Shown one piece after another: positions 42,571 through 53,877 of a stretch of 64,000 bases of DNA (position 1 is the first letter of the stretch; the number at the start of each line of letters is the position of its first letter). The position numbers and the translations under genes are program-made. Source of the stretch: Heliopora coerulea (lineage: Eukaryota; Cnidaria; Anthozoa; Scleralcyonacea; Helioporidae); assembly GCA_030142905.1 (NCBI GenBank), contig JASJOG010000318.1, positions 188,501 through 252,500 on the forward strand, read 5' to 3'. A model generated the notes under the pieces. That model made no database searches. It was not told the DNA's origin and saw nothing but the letters and a program-made list of their open reading frames with translations.

Positions 42571-45500
42571 ACAGCAATAAAACAATATACTTCTCTTTCC
42601 ACTACCCTAACACTAACTCCTCACCGGGTATTGTCTTTGGTCTACAAACTGTAACAAAATATTCACATTTTCTGGCCTCCGATGTTTGAAGCTTTCCTTT
42701 GTGAAACATAAAAAATAATGGAACATCGATGCTCTACGATACCGATGCATTTTCAGTTACAATAATTCTCTACATTTTTATACACTAGCTACTCAACTCA
42801 CAATTTTCACAGTTTACTTTGTTTGAATACGAGAATTGATCTATTGCACGTTATTCTGTACGTTGTACAGGGCTAGTTTTTGATCAACTGTTGTTGAACC
42901 ATCAATAATTGTCACTCCATCTGGCGCTGCAGCAAACACAATACTATCAACGAACAACTAGAACTGGGTGATCCAAAAACACCCACGGGAAACTTTCTCC
43001 ATAGAAAGTGTCGTTGTGGGAACTTGCTGTGCAATATTGAAAAGAATTTAGCACTGGAGTGAATTCATTTGCTTTGCAAAACGCAGTATGGTTTGAATAT
43101 TGTTGCTTATGGTTCTTTATTTGATTCACAGTCAAGTCGAGGAATTAGTAAATTACCGGATAAAAACTGAATCTCAGACATTTTCTGCTTTTGGATCTTA
43201 AGTTATGTGATATACTTAGCACCTTGCACGCAACGAGCCAACTTCTCAATGAACAACGGTTCAATGATTTCTTCGAGATCTTTCAACAATTAGGTACGTT
43301 TCGCCCCATTTCTCAATTTTTTTTCTTCTTAAAAAGCAAAAGAATGGCTGTCTTTGTATTTAACCATGGCAATTAACCCTTCAAGCCCCGATGCGTCAAT
43401 CATCCATCATTTTTCGATTTTAAAAGTTGTTTCCGACGACATTTTAGCGGCCACAACCCACGCTATCCCAATGCTTTGTGATATTAAACGCAGGATGTTG
43501 CGTGGGAAGTTTTGAACAAAGGTGAAAAGTCTCAGGCTAGTACTCGAACAAACAAATGAGAAAATGACACACGTCCCTCGCCCCCTCTCCCAATGTCAGT
43601 TTACTGATCTAAGATAAAAAAATAGCAAATGACTTTCCATGTTCATTATCATTTTTACCTTTCATTCATCTGATAGTTTACGACTTTACTTACTATTTAC
43701 AAGATGAGCGGGGTGTTAAACAGATAAACTGATAAAGCTGATAAACTCGAATTTTGTAAAGTACTTATGATGTGCGACTTCATGGAAACGTTCATGTTTG
43801 TCAAAAGTGGTTGAAACTCCAACCATTTCAGGTGAGAAAATTGCGCTGAAAGTTCATGTGAATCAGGAGTGAGTTGTATTTCATTTACAACTATTCCTTA
43901 AATTTTAAATCCTTTTCTTTTTTCGTCATGAATTACTGAATATTATAAACATACTTACAACCTTTTTCGATCATTTAATGCCCATTAAATGCCCTGCATT
44001 AATATTTATCTTAAGGTTGATGTCCATGTTTTTCATTCCACCTCGAGTAAATTTTACGTTAAGTGCTTCCGCTTAAAACGTCAGTACTTCGTTCACTTGT
44101 TTGTGGCAGCCAAAATTGAAAAATATAAAAACAGCAAAAACAGATATATTGGTATAACCAGGTCCGCGCTGTTGCACGGGGGGGACACATAATTGAAGAT
44201 GTACCGACAAACTAGATGAAACATGCTCTTGTACTCCACATCACTACCGTGTCCATTAACTTCATGGACACAGTACTGATGTAGACTTGCTCCACAGATT
44301 GCAATCATGAACCATTTTCTTTTCTCTTCTTTTTTCAAATTGTCTTCAGTTAATACAAAAACATTGCAACAAAAGCGAGAAACTATTAGGATAAATTCAA
44401 AATAACAACTTTACTAGAATTAATGTCGATTGAAGTAAATCAGTGAGTAACTCGAATAACTCAAGTAAAAATGGTCGGAATCTTATCAAGTAATTACGGG
44501 GAAATTCGTATAAAAATTGTTGTTAGTGGACAATAAAGAAGGAAGAATATCCCTTTGCTATTTTTCCAATGATGCACCGACGGTTTACCCGGATATACCA
44601 ACGGACTTGGGGTAATCATAACTAGGGAGGGGCACGGTCCTCCATTGGGCACGTCACTGTTTGACAGAGTATCACCTTGGACTTTTTTCTCCATCTTAAG
44701 GCTCTCAACGATTCCAAATTGAGAAAGCTCAATGAAATTAAATTTCAACAATTTTCTTTGTTACAGCTAAGTTTATTTACAACCTCGTAAGAAATCTCAA
44801 TTTTACCTAAAAGACTCAACTAGTTTATCACAAATACAGACATTTTGTGGTATTTTCTAACTACTGCAATTTCGGTTGCTTAATGTTGATTGTTTAACAT
44901 ATCTTGACTCTGGAACAGGAACAAACCATACTCTACAATTCAACACATTCTCAGTCACATCTTGGCTCAGGATAGCGTGGCGGTTGCCACTTCATGTTTG
45001 TACTTTCCGTGATTGAGGATGGCTCGGTTTCTTTCACCATACCAGGTGGCATTTTGACATTTCATGGTTCTTGGTCGTCTGAATGTCGTCCATACATTCT
45101 CTGCCATTTCATGGATCTGCACAGTTCGACTTTTATCATTGCATATTCATATTTTCTCGGGTTGTGGATGGCTCGATTATTGTCAGTGAATTCCAAGGTA
45201 CTACGTGATCTGGATGGTTCGATTATTGTTACAACATTCGCGTGTTTACTTGTTGGTTCTGAGTGGATTCATTTCGGTCATCGATTTTTTTCTCATTTGC
45301 TGCCTCTACAAGACAAGATTGCAGTCGTAAGTACAACACAGTAATAAAAAAATAGTGCAGCCAGAGTAATTTACCATCTTCTCAAGACGGGTTAAAATAG
45401 AAAGTTTGTTTGAACGCATAATTCGTCTTGTGTTATCCGTCATACACGGACGAATAACCAGACGTACTTAAACCGTTTGGCACAACTTTCCTGGATTGGT

Positions 45501-45921
45501 TCTATGTCCCTGGCATGGAAAACGGCCGATCTGGTGTTTGTCCATGTATATTGATTCTCACATTCACCGTGCAAAGTAAACGCTTACACTGAAATGACTA
45601 GTAAGGATTCTTCACATCTGATCTGGTGGTGCAGTTCCTACGTGTATATCGGCAGAGGTAACTAAAAGATCACATTGATATCGTCTGGTTTATTTACCTG
45701 TCATTTCCTCAACTGATTACGAAAAAAACGTTACCTTATTTCAATTTCCGAAAATAAAGATGAAAATTTAAACGTGGAAGTTGTTGGCCAGTATGCATGC
45801 AACCCATGTTCCACGCTACATCACAACCACACCAAGCCGTAACCCTAGCTATTTCCCCGGAGTTCTTACAGCTCATGAAATGTTTAGGACGACATCAAAA
45901 AATTACAGCGTGAAGAACAGA
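42571..45921. other. 3.3 kb without recognisable genes
   Basis: No exon, RNA or known element could be supported. The 116-codon plus-strand frame at 44994-45344 contains the recurring phrase GGATGGCTCGATTATTG/GGATGGTTCGATTATTG at about 45160 and 45215. That looks like a local duplication rather than a protein. Confidence 0.45.
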
Positions 45922-46008
45922 TTGATAATTTCAGAAAGATGAAAATCTCAAGTGTCTAGATATTTTCTAAGATCCAACTGGGACTTGTTGCGAAAAATGC
46001 AAGATTGG

Positions 46009-46077
46009 GCCATCCGGCTGGGAATCGAACCTGCGACTTAGCAAATCTAGTGTGATGCTCTGCTCTCGGCAACGGCC
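46009..46077 (-). pseudogene. tRNA-like sequence, minus arm of palindrome 1
   Basis: Reading on the minus strand, GGCC... leads to a B-box-like GGTTCGATTCC and ends GCCGGATGGCC. The internal A-box region is degraded and the anticodon stem does not pair well. It is a tRNA-derived remnant, not a working tRNA. Confidence 0.6.
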
Positions 46078-46149
46078 TCCGTAGCTCAGTTGGCAGAGCA
46101 TCGCGCTAGATTCGCGAGGTCGCTGATTCGTTTCCCAGCCGGGTGGTCC
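46074..46149 (+). pseudogene. tRNA-like sequence, plus arm of palindrome 1
   Basis: GGCCTCC followed by an A-box-like TAGCTCAGTTGGCAGAG, then a perfect five-base anticodon stem TCGCG/CGCGA around loop CTAGATT (anticodon AGA if real). The T-loop reads TTCGTTT instead of TTCGA-type and the acceptor stem has mismatches. It is probably a tRNA pseudogene belonging to the palindromic element. Confidence 0.6.
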
Positions 46150-46233
46150 AATGTTGCATATTTTGCAACAGCTCCCGGTTGGGTCTTAAAAATGTCTACA
46201 CACTCGAGATTTTCATCCTTCTAAGACTATCAA

Positions 46234-46686
46234 CTTAACAGTTAGCGCTCGAGTGTAAATGCCATAATGTTCTATTGAAGAAGGGATTCCCGTTTGGAGC
46301 CACTCCCATAGCCATGTGGGCCATCGGTCGACCGTCTCCATTCCGTTCTAACGTCCTCCACAGTAGTGTATATGTGACCGTGGTACCAGGACTTCTTCTA
46401 AGTCTTTCTCTGGGTCGCAAATGTTGAAAGCGCAATAATTTCGTTCTTATTGCTCATTTCTGGCGCTATACAGCCAAATCCGTCAGCCGAAACCACATTA
46501 GAAAACGTCCTTTAATTTCATGATCGATCCGTCACACCATGCTTGAAAACCTGGCAACAAACCTGGGAACTCAGGACACAGTTTTCTTAAGGGTCTAAGT
46601 TTAACGATCTCACAATACACAGATAGTGCTATATTCAGGATTTTAGCATTTCATTGGATTATTTCCACGTCAGAAAATTGTCTTAC
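46234..46686 (-). other. Spacer after the candidate 5' exons
   Basis: On the minus strand a phase-1 acceptor-like CTGTATAG near 46470 precedes a 22-codon open segment ending in TAG. It could terminate the small gene that starts at 47169, but nothing else supports it. No other feature is recognised. Confidence 0.25.
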
Positions 46687-46785
46687 CTCTGTGACTAAAC
46701 TCGTTTCCTTCTTCTTCATTCGATTCAGATGGTTTTCTGTTCACCATCCACTGTAGTTCTTCTCTCTGACTTCTGGCACACCGTT
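46687..46785 (-). CDS. Candidate exon 2 of an unknown gene (RSQRE linker type)
   Basis: A 99-bp exon with acceptor TTTTTTGTTTCAG and donor GTAAGA, phase 1 in and out. It encodes RCARSQREELQWMVNRKP and then an acidic stretch (SESNEEEGNEF). The start resembles the linker exon of the death-domain gene at 2615-2701 (RSLRSQRERD), suggesting a related gene or a shared exon. No domain is recognised. The phase matches the upstream candidate first exon. Confidence 0.5.
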
Positions 46786-47126
46786 CTGAAACAAAAAATA
46801 TAACTCGGTCCTTTCTAACTAAATTAGCAACTTCATCACGTTCATTGGCGACGGTTTTACTTTACACTTCAATCTTTTTCTCCATAAAGGTTTTGATCAC
46901 TCCACCGCGAGATCGCGTCAGCTCTTTCCAGAAGGTGTGTGGCACACACAGGTCAGCGGCAGTACATCATAAGTGAAGTCAAAGGTTCAAACATCCAAAA
47001 CGGCCTGCGCCGACTCCAAGGCGGTTTTGGCCGAAAAGAATCACATCGCCCGGTTCCTAATCTGAGATGAAGGAATGAAGGAAGATTTTCATCTTCTATC
47101 ACATTAACCAAAATAAAGTAACTCAC

Positions 47127-47169
47127 CTATAATAAATAATAAGAAAATTGATCTGTTAGTCTGTGCCAT
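47127..47169 (-). CDS. Candidate first exon with a hydrophobic N-terminus
   Basis: An ATG at 47169 begins MAQTNRSIFLLFII and is cut after 43 bases by a strong donor GTGAGT, leaving phase 1, which fits the exon at 46687-46785. The hydrophobic run could be a signal peptide or a membrane anchor. About 160 bases upstream lies the fold-back element at 47331, so the promoter would be inside or beside mobile DNA. Evidence is limited to start, hydrophobicity, donor and phase. Confidence 0.4.
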
Positions 47170-47330
47170 GGACAATGCTGGATTCCCTGACTGTTTTTGC
47201 ACGAGAAGACGATACTCGAGTCCTCGACTTTGCTCAATTCTGATCGGTCGTTTTGAGCCACGACAAATCAGAATGGAGCAAGTTGCGGGTTCGTGTCTCG
47301 CCTCCACACGCAACACCGCTGAACAAGTAG

Positions 47331-47590
47331 AACGAAGTCTTTGTATGAATATGATGACCCAGCAAATGGTTTTAAGTAAAGACATAATGCACATATAATA
47401 TATAAAAGTTTTAATGCTGACGTTTCGTTACTTACTTAGTAACATGTTAATAGTGAATATTTACAACGTAGAAATGGCTTAAATAGCTTAACTGTTACAA
47501 AATTTGAAAGTGACAAGATGGGACAAAGCAAGGTGACAGCATTCAGAGACACGGGTAACTAGTCTGTTAACTAGCTTTGTCCCATCCTGT
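47331..47590. mobile_element. Fold-back (palindromic) element, left part
   Basis: The sequence from AACGAAGTCT (47331) inward is the reverse complement of the right part ending AGACTTCGTT at 53834. The arms run for about 190 bp with few differences, through TTACTTAGTAACATG and AAATGGCTTAAATAGC. An inner piece CTTTGTCCCATCCTGT (47575-47590) begins the second arm, so the BEL element landed inside that arm. Original element about 440 bp with a loop of about 50 bases. Confidence 0.9.
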
Positions 47591-47897
47591 TGTCGGAGAC
47601 TGGTGAGGTCAGCATTAGGGTTAATTAAATTAGAGATGTCTATTGTTAAATTGATTATTTTTGTCACTTAATACATATAAAGTGACGCGTCAGCAGCAAG
47701 TTGGCCAATGGGAACTTAGTAAAAGGAAGAGACCATATCACATGACAAAATGTATCTTATGGCATATGCGCTGAAAATTTAACTGTCTGTCTGTGTCTGG
47801 GTTTTTGGGAACGATAAATAAAACCTTATTTTCTCAATTGTGAGTGAATATTTTGTGAGTTGTTGGGCGAAACAATTCGGGAGGCAAATCCCCAACA
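47591..47897 (+). mobile_element. 5' LTR of the BEL element
   Basis: 307 bp. Contains AATAAAA near its 3' side (about 47817) as a polyadenylation signal, and a CATATGCGCTG block shared with the 3' LTR. Confidence 0.95.
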
Positions 47898-48030
47898 AAG
47901 TGGCACCTCCGACGGGACTACATTGTTGGTTTGACACAAACAAAAGCGGCTAAATCGGTGAATTCGAGAAAAAACTGAGAATACTTGTGCGTCATATGTC
48001 TACCGCAGCTTGACAAATCTGTCTAAAAAT

Positions 48031-49041
48031 ATGGAGAGAAAAATTGCTGAATTAAACAGGAAAGTACGAGCTCTGGAATATGCGATCAAGAAAAGTGATG
48101 AACCTACCACAAACGTTGAAGTTTTAACGCGACAAATAAATTCTATCAAGAATCGAATCGACTCGGTGAACGCGCTCAAAGAGGAAATTGAAGAGCTCAA
48201 ATTTACGAACGGTGGCTCTGAGGAGAACATACAAGAATGGAGCAAAGAATTTGAAGCAAAGATAACCTGCGCGGACGAAAGAGTAAGCAATTTACGGAAG
48301 CAATTGGAAAAAATAAACGAAACGGAGTTGACAGCCCTCGAAAAGAGCAAGAGAGAAGCCGCGGATACCGAAAGACAAAAACAATTGGACTTTGAACGAC
48401 GCAAATATGAGTTACAACAAGCGGTGAACGAGGACGAACGAAGGAAAGAATTAGAGCACAAATCGCAGTTGTTACAGCAACAAATGACGTACCAAAAGTC
48501 AACTGAAAACGCAACTAAACAGCAAGAAACAAGCAGGTCCCTGAAATTGCCAAAACTACCAGTTACAAGATTTGATGGGAACTTTGCAAATTGGCTGCCG
48601 TTCTGGAATACGTTTGAGGCGGAAATCGACAAAAGTAATCTGCCTGCTGTGACAAAATTTGCTTATCTGAAAGAGTGGCTGGAGTCTAAAGTCCAAACAG
48701 AAATCGACGGTTTACCATTTACCACTGAAGGATACCAACGCGCGAAAAATATATTGCAGAGTGAATACGGGAAAACCAGTGAGATTGTGAACACTCATGT
48801 GCAAAATATTATTGGACTACCTGTGATTGATGACTCTGACCCTTCAAAGGTAAATGAGTTTTACAAGAGCTTACATTACAACACCCAAGCATTGGAAACC
48901 ATGGGAAAATTGGAAAAGGTCAGTGGAATTACAAGAACTGTACTTGAGAAACTAAAGGGAATCAAAGCTGATTTAGTCAGAGGCAATAGTGATTGGCAAG
49001 AATGGGATTTGGGGCGCCTTATTTCAGAGATCAAGAAATGA
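48031..49041 (+). pseudogene. gag: BEL Gag, N-terminal part
   Basis: 336 codons from an ATG at 48031 (the frame is open upstream, but the first ATG fits best). A long coiled-coil region (residues about 1-170, heptad-rich, with RKELEHKSQLLQQQM) is followed by the capsid-like block LPVTRFDGNFANWLPFWNTFEAEI, which is characteristic of BEL/Pao Gag. The downstream EYGKTSEIVNTHVQNI segment is also typical. It ends at a TGA at a position where related proteins usually carry Trp. The zinc-knuckle part lies beyond that stop. Confidence 0.93.
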
Positions 49042-50013
49042 AGGGACATTAATCCAGCGGAAGAAGGAAAAGTGAAACGGCGAAATAGATTACTTCATGC
49101 GAAGGACGGTGAGAAACGCAAGCGTTCTTGTGTTTATTGTGGAGCTGAAGCACACAATTCAACTGAATGCACAACAGTGACAGGGATCGATCAACGGAAA
49201 AAATTGCTGGCTGAAAAGAAGTTGTGCTTCAATTGCACTGGAAGTAAGCATCGGGCTGCTGAATGCAAGAGCAATCATACCTGCGCAAAGTGCAAACAAA
49301 AACATCACACGTCAATATGTTCGAAGAAAGACCAATTGTTGACAACAAATGGATCGGGTGATGAACCTCTTGTGTATCCAGTCGTTGTGGTGAGTGTGGA
49401 AGGAGTGAAGTGTCGAGCACTGTTGGACACAGGAGCAGGTAATTCATACGCATCTGCTGCCTTGCTCGATCTGTTACCTAGGCGTGAACGTAAGGCTGAA
49501 GTAAGACGAGTGGAGATGATGCTGAGCTCTGTCACCAAGAAAATGGAAATGTCGATCATAAACGTTTCTTCAGTCCATGGTGGGTTTTCGATGGAAGTGA
49601 ACGTTACCAGAGTTGAAAAGGGAGAACTCTTGAACATTGACAACCCAAATTACGAGAAGTTGATCAGTTCGTACGAGCATATTGAAGGCGTGAAGATGGA
49701 TGACAATGACAAGAAACAAAAATTGCCTGTGCATTTGATATTGGGAGCTGGGGACTACATGCGTATAAAGACAGCAGAGAAACCCAGAGTTGGCAAAACT
49801 GGTGAGCCAGTCGCTGAGAAAACCAAGTTCGGGTGGAACATACTAGCACAAGGGAAGGAGATCGACTACTCTGCTATGCTCTTTGCTCAAACAAGTCAAC
49901 GCGATTATGAAGATCTGTGCCGACTGGACGTATTGGGTCTTGCTGACAGACCAGAGTATGATCAGAGCTCCGTGTATTCAGAGTTTCAGGAGCAACTAAC
50001 CAGAAGTAACTAA
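49042..50013 (+). pseudogene. BEL zinc knuckles and aspartic protease
   Basis: The same frame continues after the stop. Three Cys/His knuckles come in a row (CVYCGAEAHNSTEC, CFNCTGSKHRAAEC and CAKCKQKHHTSIC), then the retropepsin active site ALLDTGAGNSYAS, then a region with LHLILGAGDY-like LPVHLILGAGD and FGWNILAQG, which are standard for Pao-type proteases. It ends at TAA (50011). Confidence 0.93.
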
Positions 50014-51492
50014 GGATGGTATGAAACTGGCCTTCCTTGGAAAGGAAACCATCCACCTTTACCAAATAATCATAGTGGAAGTCAACGACGTCTCGCCAAT
50101 CTATAGCGCAAGCTTCAGAAGAGTGGTTTAACTGAGACTTATTCCGAGATAATCGAGAACCAAAAACTGGAATGAATTGTTGAAGTTGTGAACAAAGAAC
50201 CACAAGGAGTGGAATTCTATATCCCGCACAAAGCTGTTGTAAGAGAAAATGCAGAATCTACGAAAGTCCGTGTGGTATATGATGCGTCTGCTAGAGCGAA
50301 CAACGAAGCTCCCAGTCTCAACGACTGTCTTAATCCAGGACCTCCTCTTCAAAACGACCTGTGGAAGATACTTGTAAGAATGCGATTTCATCCAGTTGCA
50401 CTAACAGGGGACATAAAACAAGCTTTTCTGCAAGTTCGAATCAGAGAAAGTGACAGAGATGCTCTTCGGTTCCACTGGAGTCCAGACGCCGAACATGAGA
50501 TAGAGACATTAAGATTCACCAGGGCTTTGTTTGGACTCACTTCATCACCATTCCTCTTGGGAGGAGTTCTCGACTACCATCTGTCGTCATGGCAAGAAAG
50601 AAAACCGGAAGTGATCGCAGAGCTGAAGAAAAGCCTCTACGTGGATGACCTAGTGAGTGGGAAACCAACTATTGAAGAAGCAAGGGTGATGAAAGAAGAT
50701 GTGAAGGAGATCCTAGGCGGAGCAAAATTCACTTTTCATAAGTGGCACTCCAACAAGCAAGAGCTAGAAGACGCAGTCGTCATCAACGAAGATGAAACAT
50801 TTGCAAAAGAACAACTGGGGAGCTCCAAAGGGGGAGAGGCGAGCATTCTGGGAATGTCATGGTCGAAACGAGAAGACAAGATAAAGGTTGTTGTTCCATC
50901 TGATGAAACCGCTTGCACCAAACGTGGAGTCCTAAGTAAACTAGCACAGATATACGACCCTCTCGGTATTTTATCACCAACGACCTTGCAAGGAAAACTC
51001 ATCTATCGGGAAGTTTGTGAACAGAAGACAGCATGGGACAGTCCATTACAAACAGAGACTTTGCAAAGATGGAAAAAATGGGAAAAGCAACTGCCACAAG
51101 AGATAGAAGTTCCACGATCAATACCGCTGTTTGAAGAAGAGGTTGAATCTGTTGAATTGCATGGGTTTGGTGACGCGAGTGTAAAAGGTGTTGCAGCCGT
51201 AGTCTACGCGGTGGTGAGTCAAGCATCTGGGTCATCTCAAGGTTTAGTGGCAGCGAAAGCACGACTGGCAAAGCATGATCTAACCATTCCTAGGTTAGAG
51301 TTGGTATCAGCACACCTGGTGGCAAATCTCCTCGACAACGTGAGGCAAGCACTCGAAGGATTCCCTGTTGAAGAAACTACGGGCTGGCTTGATAGCTCTG
51401 TGGCCCTGCATTGGATAAAGGGTGACGGAGAACACAAACAGTTTGTAGCAAACCGAGTCACCAAGATCAAATCTAAAGCAAACATCCAGTAG
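50014..51492 (+). pseudogene. BEL reverse transcriptase and RNase H
   Basis: After two further stops (50104 and 50173) the RT is open from about 50188. It contains FYIPHKAVVRE, VRVVYDASAR, LTGDIKQAFLQVRI with the first catalytic Asp, and SLYVDDLVSG with the intact catalytic Asp pair. RNase H (FGDASVKGVAAVVYA, LVAAKARLAKHDLTIPRLEL) follows, then a TAG at 51490 in the middle of a motif that normally carries Trp. Catalytic residues are preserved although the chain is interrupted. Confidence 0.95.
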
Positions 51493-53229
51493 CGTTATGT
51501 ACCGACGACCTCAAACCCTGCAGATATTGGGAGCAGAGGTGGAAACATTACAACAAGAAGCAATCATTGGCTGACAGGTCCAAAATGGCTGCGTGAAAAG
51601 AAATCTTGGCCAGATGATATCGTAACCAAACCTTCGCTAGAAAGTGAAGCAGAGTCTAAAATCATCAAACATGTTCTCGGTGTGGCTGCAAATGAAGACG
51701 ACAGTGTAATCACCCTGCTGGAGAAGTTTTCTCTACGAAAAGTGATGAGAGTTTGTGCGTGGATACAAAGATTTCTGACCAACGCAAGATCTAATCAAAA
51801 CCAAAGGAACTTTGGTCCATTGAAATCTGACGAGTTGGATGAAGTTTGTAGAATCTGGGAGAAAAAGGCTCAGGAATCTTGTGAATACCAGGACGACAAA
51901 GATCGGCTTGGTCTGAAGAAGAACCACAGAGAAATTCTTGAATGTAGGGGTCGCATTCAAGGACATTACCCGGTGTATTTACCAGACAAGCACCCATTCA
52001 CCACCAAGCTAGTGGAAGATGCTCACCGTTCAACGCTCCATGGGGGAGTTGGTTTAACCATGGCTCGTGTTCGTGAAAACTACTGGGTCCCGCGATTGAG
52101 GCAGCTCGTACGCAAGGTAATAAAGAAATGCTTTGGATGTCGTCGATTTCGAGCAAAGGCAATTGCACAACCACAGCCAGGCTTATTACCAAGAGATCGA
52201 ACAGAAGGAAGTCGACCGTTCGAAGTTATCGGAGTTGATTTTGCTGGCCCTATTAAGTATCGTCAAGGGAAGAAAGATGAAAAGAAAGCATACGTTCTCT
52301 TGTATGCATGCAGCCTAACCAGAGCTGTTTATCTCGAACTGATGCCTAGTTTGAATACTGAGAGATTTATAGAGAGCTTCAAACTATTCATTGCCAGAAG
52401 AGGAAGACCAACAAAAGTGTACTCTGACAACGCCAAGACTTTTGTTTCGGCAGCGAACTGGTTGCGAACAGCCCAGAACGACGAGAAATTTAATGAATTC
52501 CTAAGCCAGAATCGAATTCAGTGGAAATTCAACCTAAGTCGCGCCCCATGGTGGGGAGGCCAGTTCGAACGTTTAATAGGATTGACGAAAAGAGCTTTGT
52601 ATAAAACGATCGGGAAAGGGATGTTGAGATGGACCGAACTGAGGGAGGTTCTTGTTGACGTTGAGGTTGCTTTGAACTCAAGACCGCTGGGGTACATGGA
52701 AAATGACCATCAACTACCTACGTTAACGCCGAATTCAATGCTCTTTGTTGGAACAACGTTCCCACCAGAGTTGGAAGCACACCACGTGGCGGAAAAGGAT
52801 TTACGTAAGCGAGCCAAATACCTGATGAAGTGCAAGGAGTCCGTGTGGCGAAGATGGTCGTCCGAATATTTACGTGGGTTGAGAGAAAGACACAACCTCA
52901 AGCACAACAAATCGAGTTACGAGGTGAAGAAAGGCGACGTTGTCATCATTGAGTCAGAAGAACGTAACCGTGGAAAATGGCCTATCGGTATCGTTGAGGG
53001 ATTGTTTAAGGGACGTGATGGAAACGTTCGCGCGGTGAAACTACGAGCGGGGAAAACGTATTTGGAGCGAGCAGTAAACCAGTTGTATCCCTTAGAACTG
53101 TCTTGTGACCGTGAAGTTGCTGAGAAACCTATGTTAAATCCTACAGCACCGACGTTCAGACCAAGACGTGATGCGGCGGTAGCAGCAGAATATCGTTTGA
53201 GGGAAGTAGCAGAAAATGAACAATGATTT
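51493..53229 (+). pseudogene. BEL integrase
   Basis: The frame resumes with YVPTTSNPADIGSRG and leads to the zinc-binding region (AHRSTLHGGVGLTMARVRE; KKCFGCRRF). The catalytic core follows, with Asp in VIGVDFAGP, Asp in YSDNAKTF and Glu in WWGGQFERLIG, all intact. The last part (KKGDVVIIESEERNRGKWPIG) is the C-terminal DNA-binding fold of this family. From 51682 this 514-codon stretch is free of stops. Confidence 0.95.
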
Positions 53230-53341
53230 CAAACATTAACACTTACGAATTTATGTTTATTATAGAGACATGCACAGTTGTTAGCAGAGACCAGTCTCCT
53301 TATTGTACATATACATTGCAAGCAAGTATATGGGGGGAGAG

Positions 53342-53648
53342 TGTCGGAGACTGGTGAGGTCAGCATTAGGATTAATTAAATTAGAGATGTCTATTGTTAA
53401 ATTGATTATTTTTGTCACTTAATACATATAAAGTGACGCGTCAGCAGCAAGTTGGCCAATGGGAACTCAGTAAAAGGAAGAGACCATATCACATGACAAA
53501 ATGTATCTCATGGCATATGCGCTGAAAATTTAACTGTCTGTCTGTGTCTGGGTTTTTGGGAACGATAAATAAAACCTTATTTTCTCAATTGTGAGTGAAT
53601 ATTTTGTGAGTTGTTGGGCGAAACAATTCGGAAGGCAAATCCCCGACA
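53342..53648 (+). mobile_element. 3' LTR of the BEL element
   Basis: 307 bp, same length as the 5' LTR with five substitutions and no indel. Followed directly by the CTGT target duplication. Confidence 0.95.
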
Positions 53649-53652
53649 CTGT

Positions 53653-53834
53653 CACTTTCTAATTTTGTAACAGTTAAGCTATTTAAGCCATTTCTACGTT
53701 GTAAATATTCACTATTAACATGATACTAAGTAAGTAACGAAACGTCAACATTAAAACTTTTATATATTATATGTGTATTATCTCTTTACTTAAAACCATT
53801 TGCTGGGTCATCATATTCATAACAAGACTTCGTT
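53653..53834. mobile_element. Fold-back (palindromic) element, right part
   Basis: Continues the arm interrupted by the BEL insertion: CACTTTCTAATTTTGTAAC is the reverse complement of the left arm at about 47500-47520, and it ends AGACTTCGTT. It has about 10 differences from the left arm, so this element is clearly older than the BEL insertion. Confidence 0.9.
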
Positions 53835-53877
53835 TTCTGCCTGGCACCTCGATCGCAACCATTTAAGCAGAACGATG

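Larger units (their letters stand above)
45922..46233. mobile_element. Palindromic element with tRNA-like core, copy 1
   Basis: A 312-bp imperfect inverted repeat. The left end reads TTGATAATTTCAGAAAGATG and the reverse of the right end TTGATAGTCTTAGAAGGATG. Homology between the arms continues through GATCCAACTGGGA and TGCAAGATTGGGCCATCC into two head-to-head tRNA-like sequences that meet near 46075. This architecture resembles a fold-back element or MITE built from an inverted tRNA-derived unit. No protein is encoded. Confidence 0.85.
47591..53648 (+). mobile_element. BEL/Pao LTR retrotransposon, structurally complete
   Basis: Two LTRs of exactly 307 bp (47591-47897 and 53342-53648) differ at five positions (about 98.4% identity). 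TG...CA termini (TGTCGGAGAC ... CCCCAACA/CCCCGACA) are flanked by a 4-bp target duplication CTGT (47587-47590 and 53649-53652). A primer-site-like TGGCACCTCCGACGGGAC follows the first LTR, and a purine tract TATGGGGGGAGAG precedes the second. Gag, protease, RT, RNase H and integrase all lie in one frame from 48031 to 53226. Five stop codons (49039, 50011, 50104, 50173 and 51490) but no frameshift interrupt it. Confidence 0.97.

Noticed and set aside
44994..45344. 116-codon plus-strand frame as a membrane protein gene
   Set aside because: Hydrophobic composition follows from T-rich sequence, internal nucleotide repeats are visible, and there is no splice or start context.
46009..46149. Functional tRNA genes in the palindrome at 46 kb
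   Set aside because: The plus copy has a damaged T-loop and acceptor stem and the minus copy a damaged D-arm and anticodon stem. Neither meets the full set of tRNA features.
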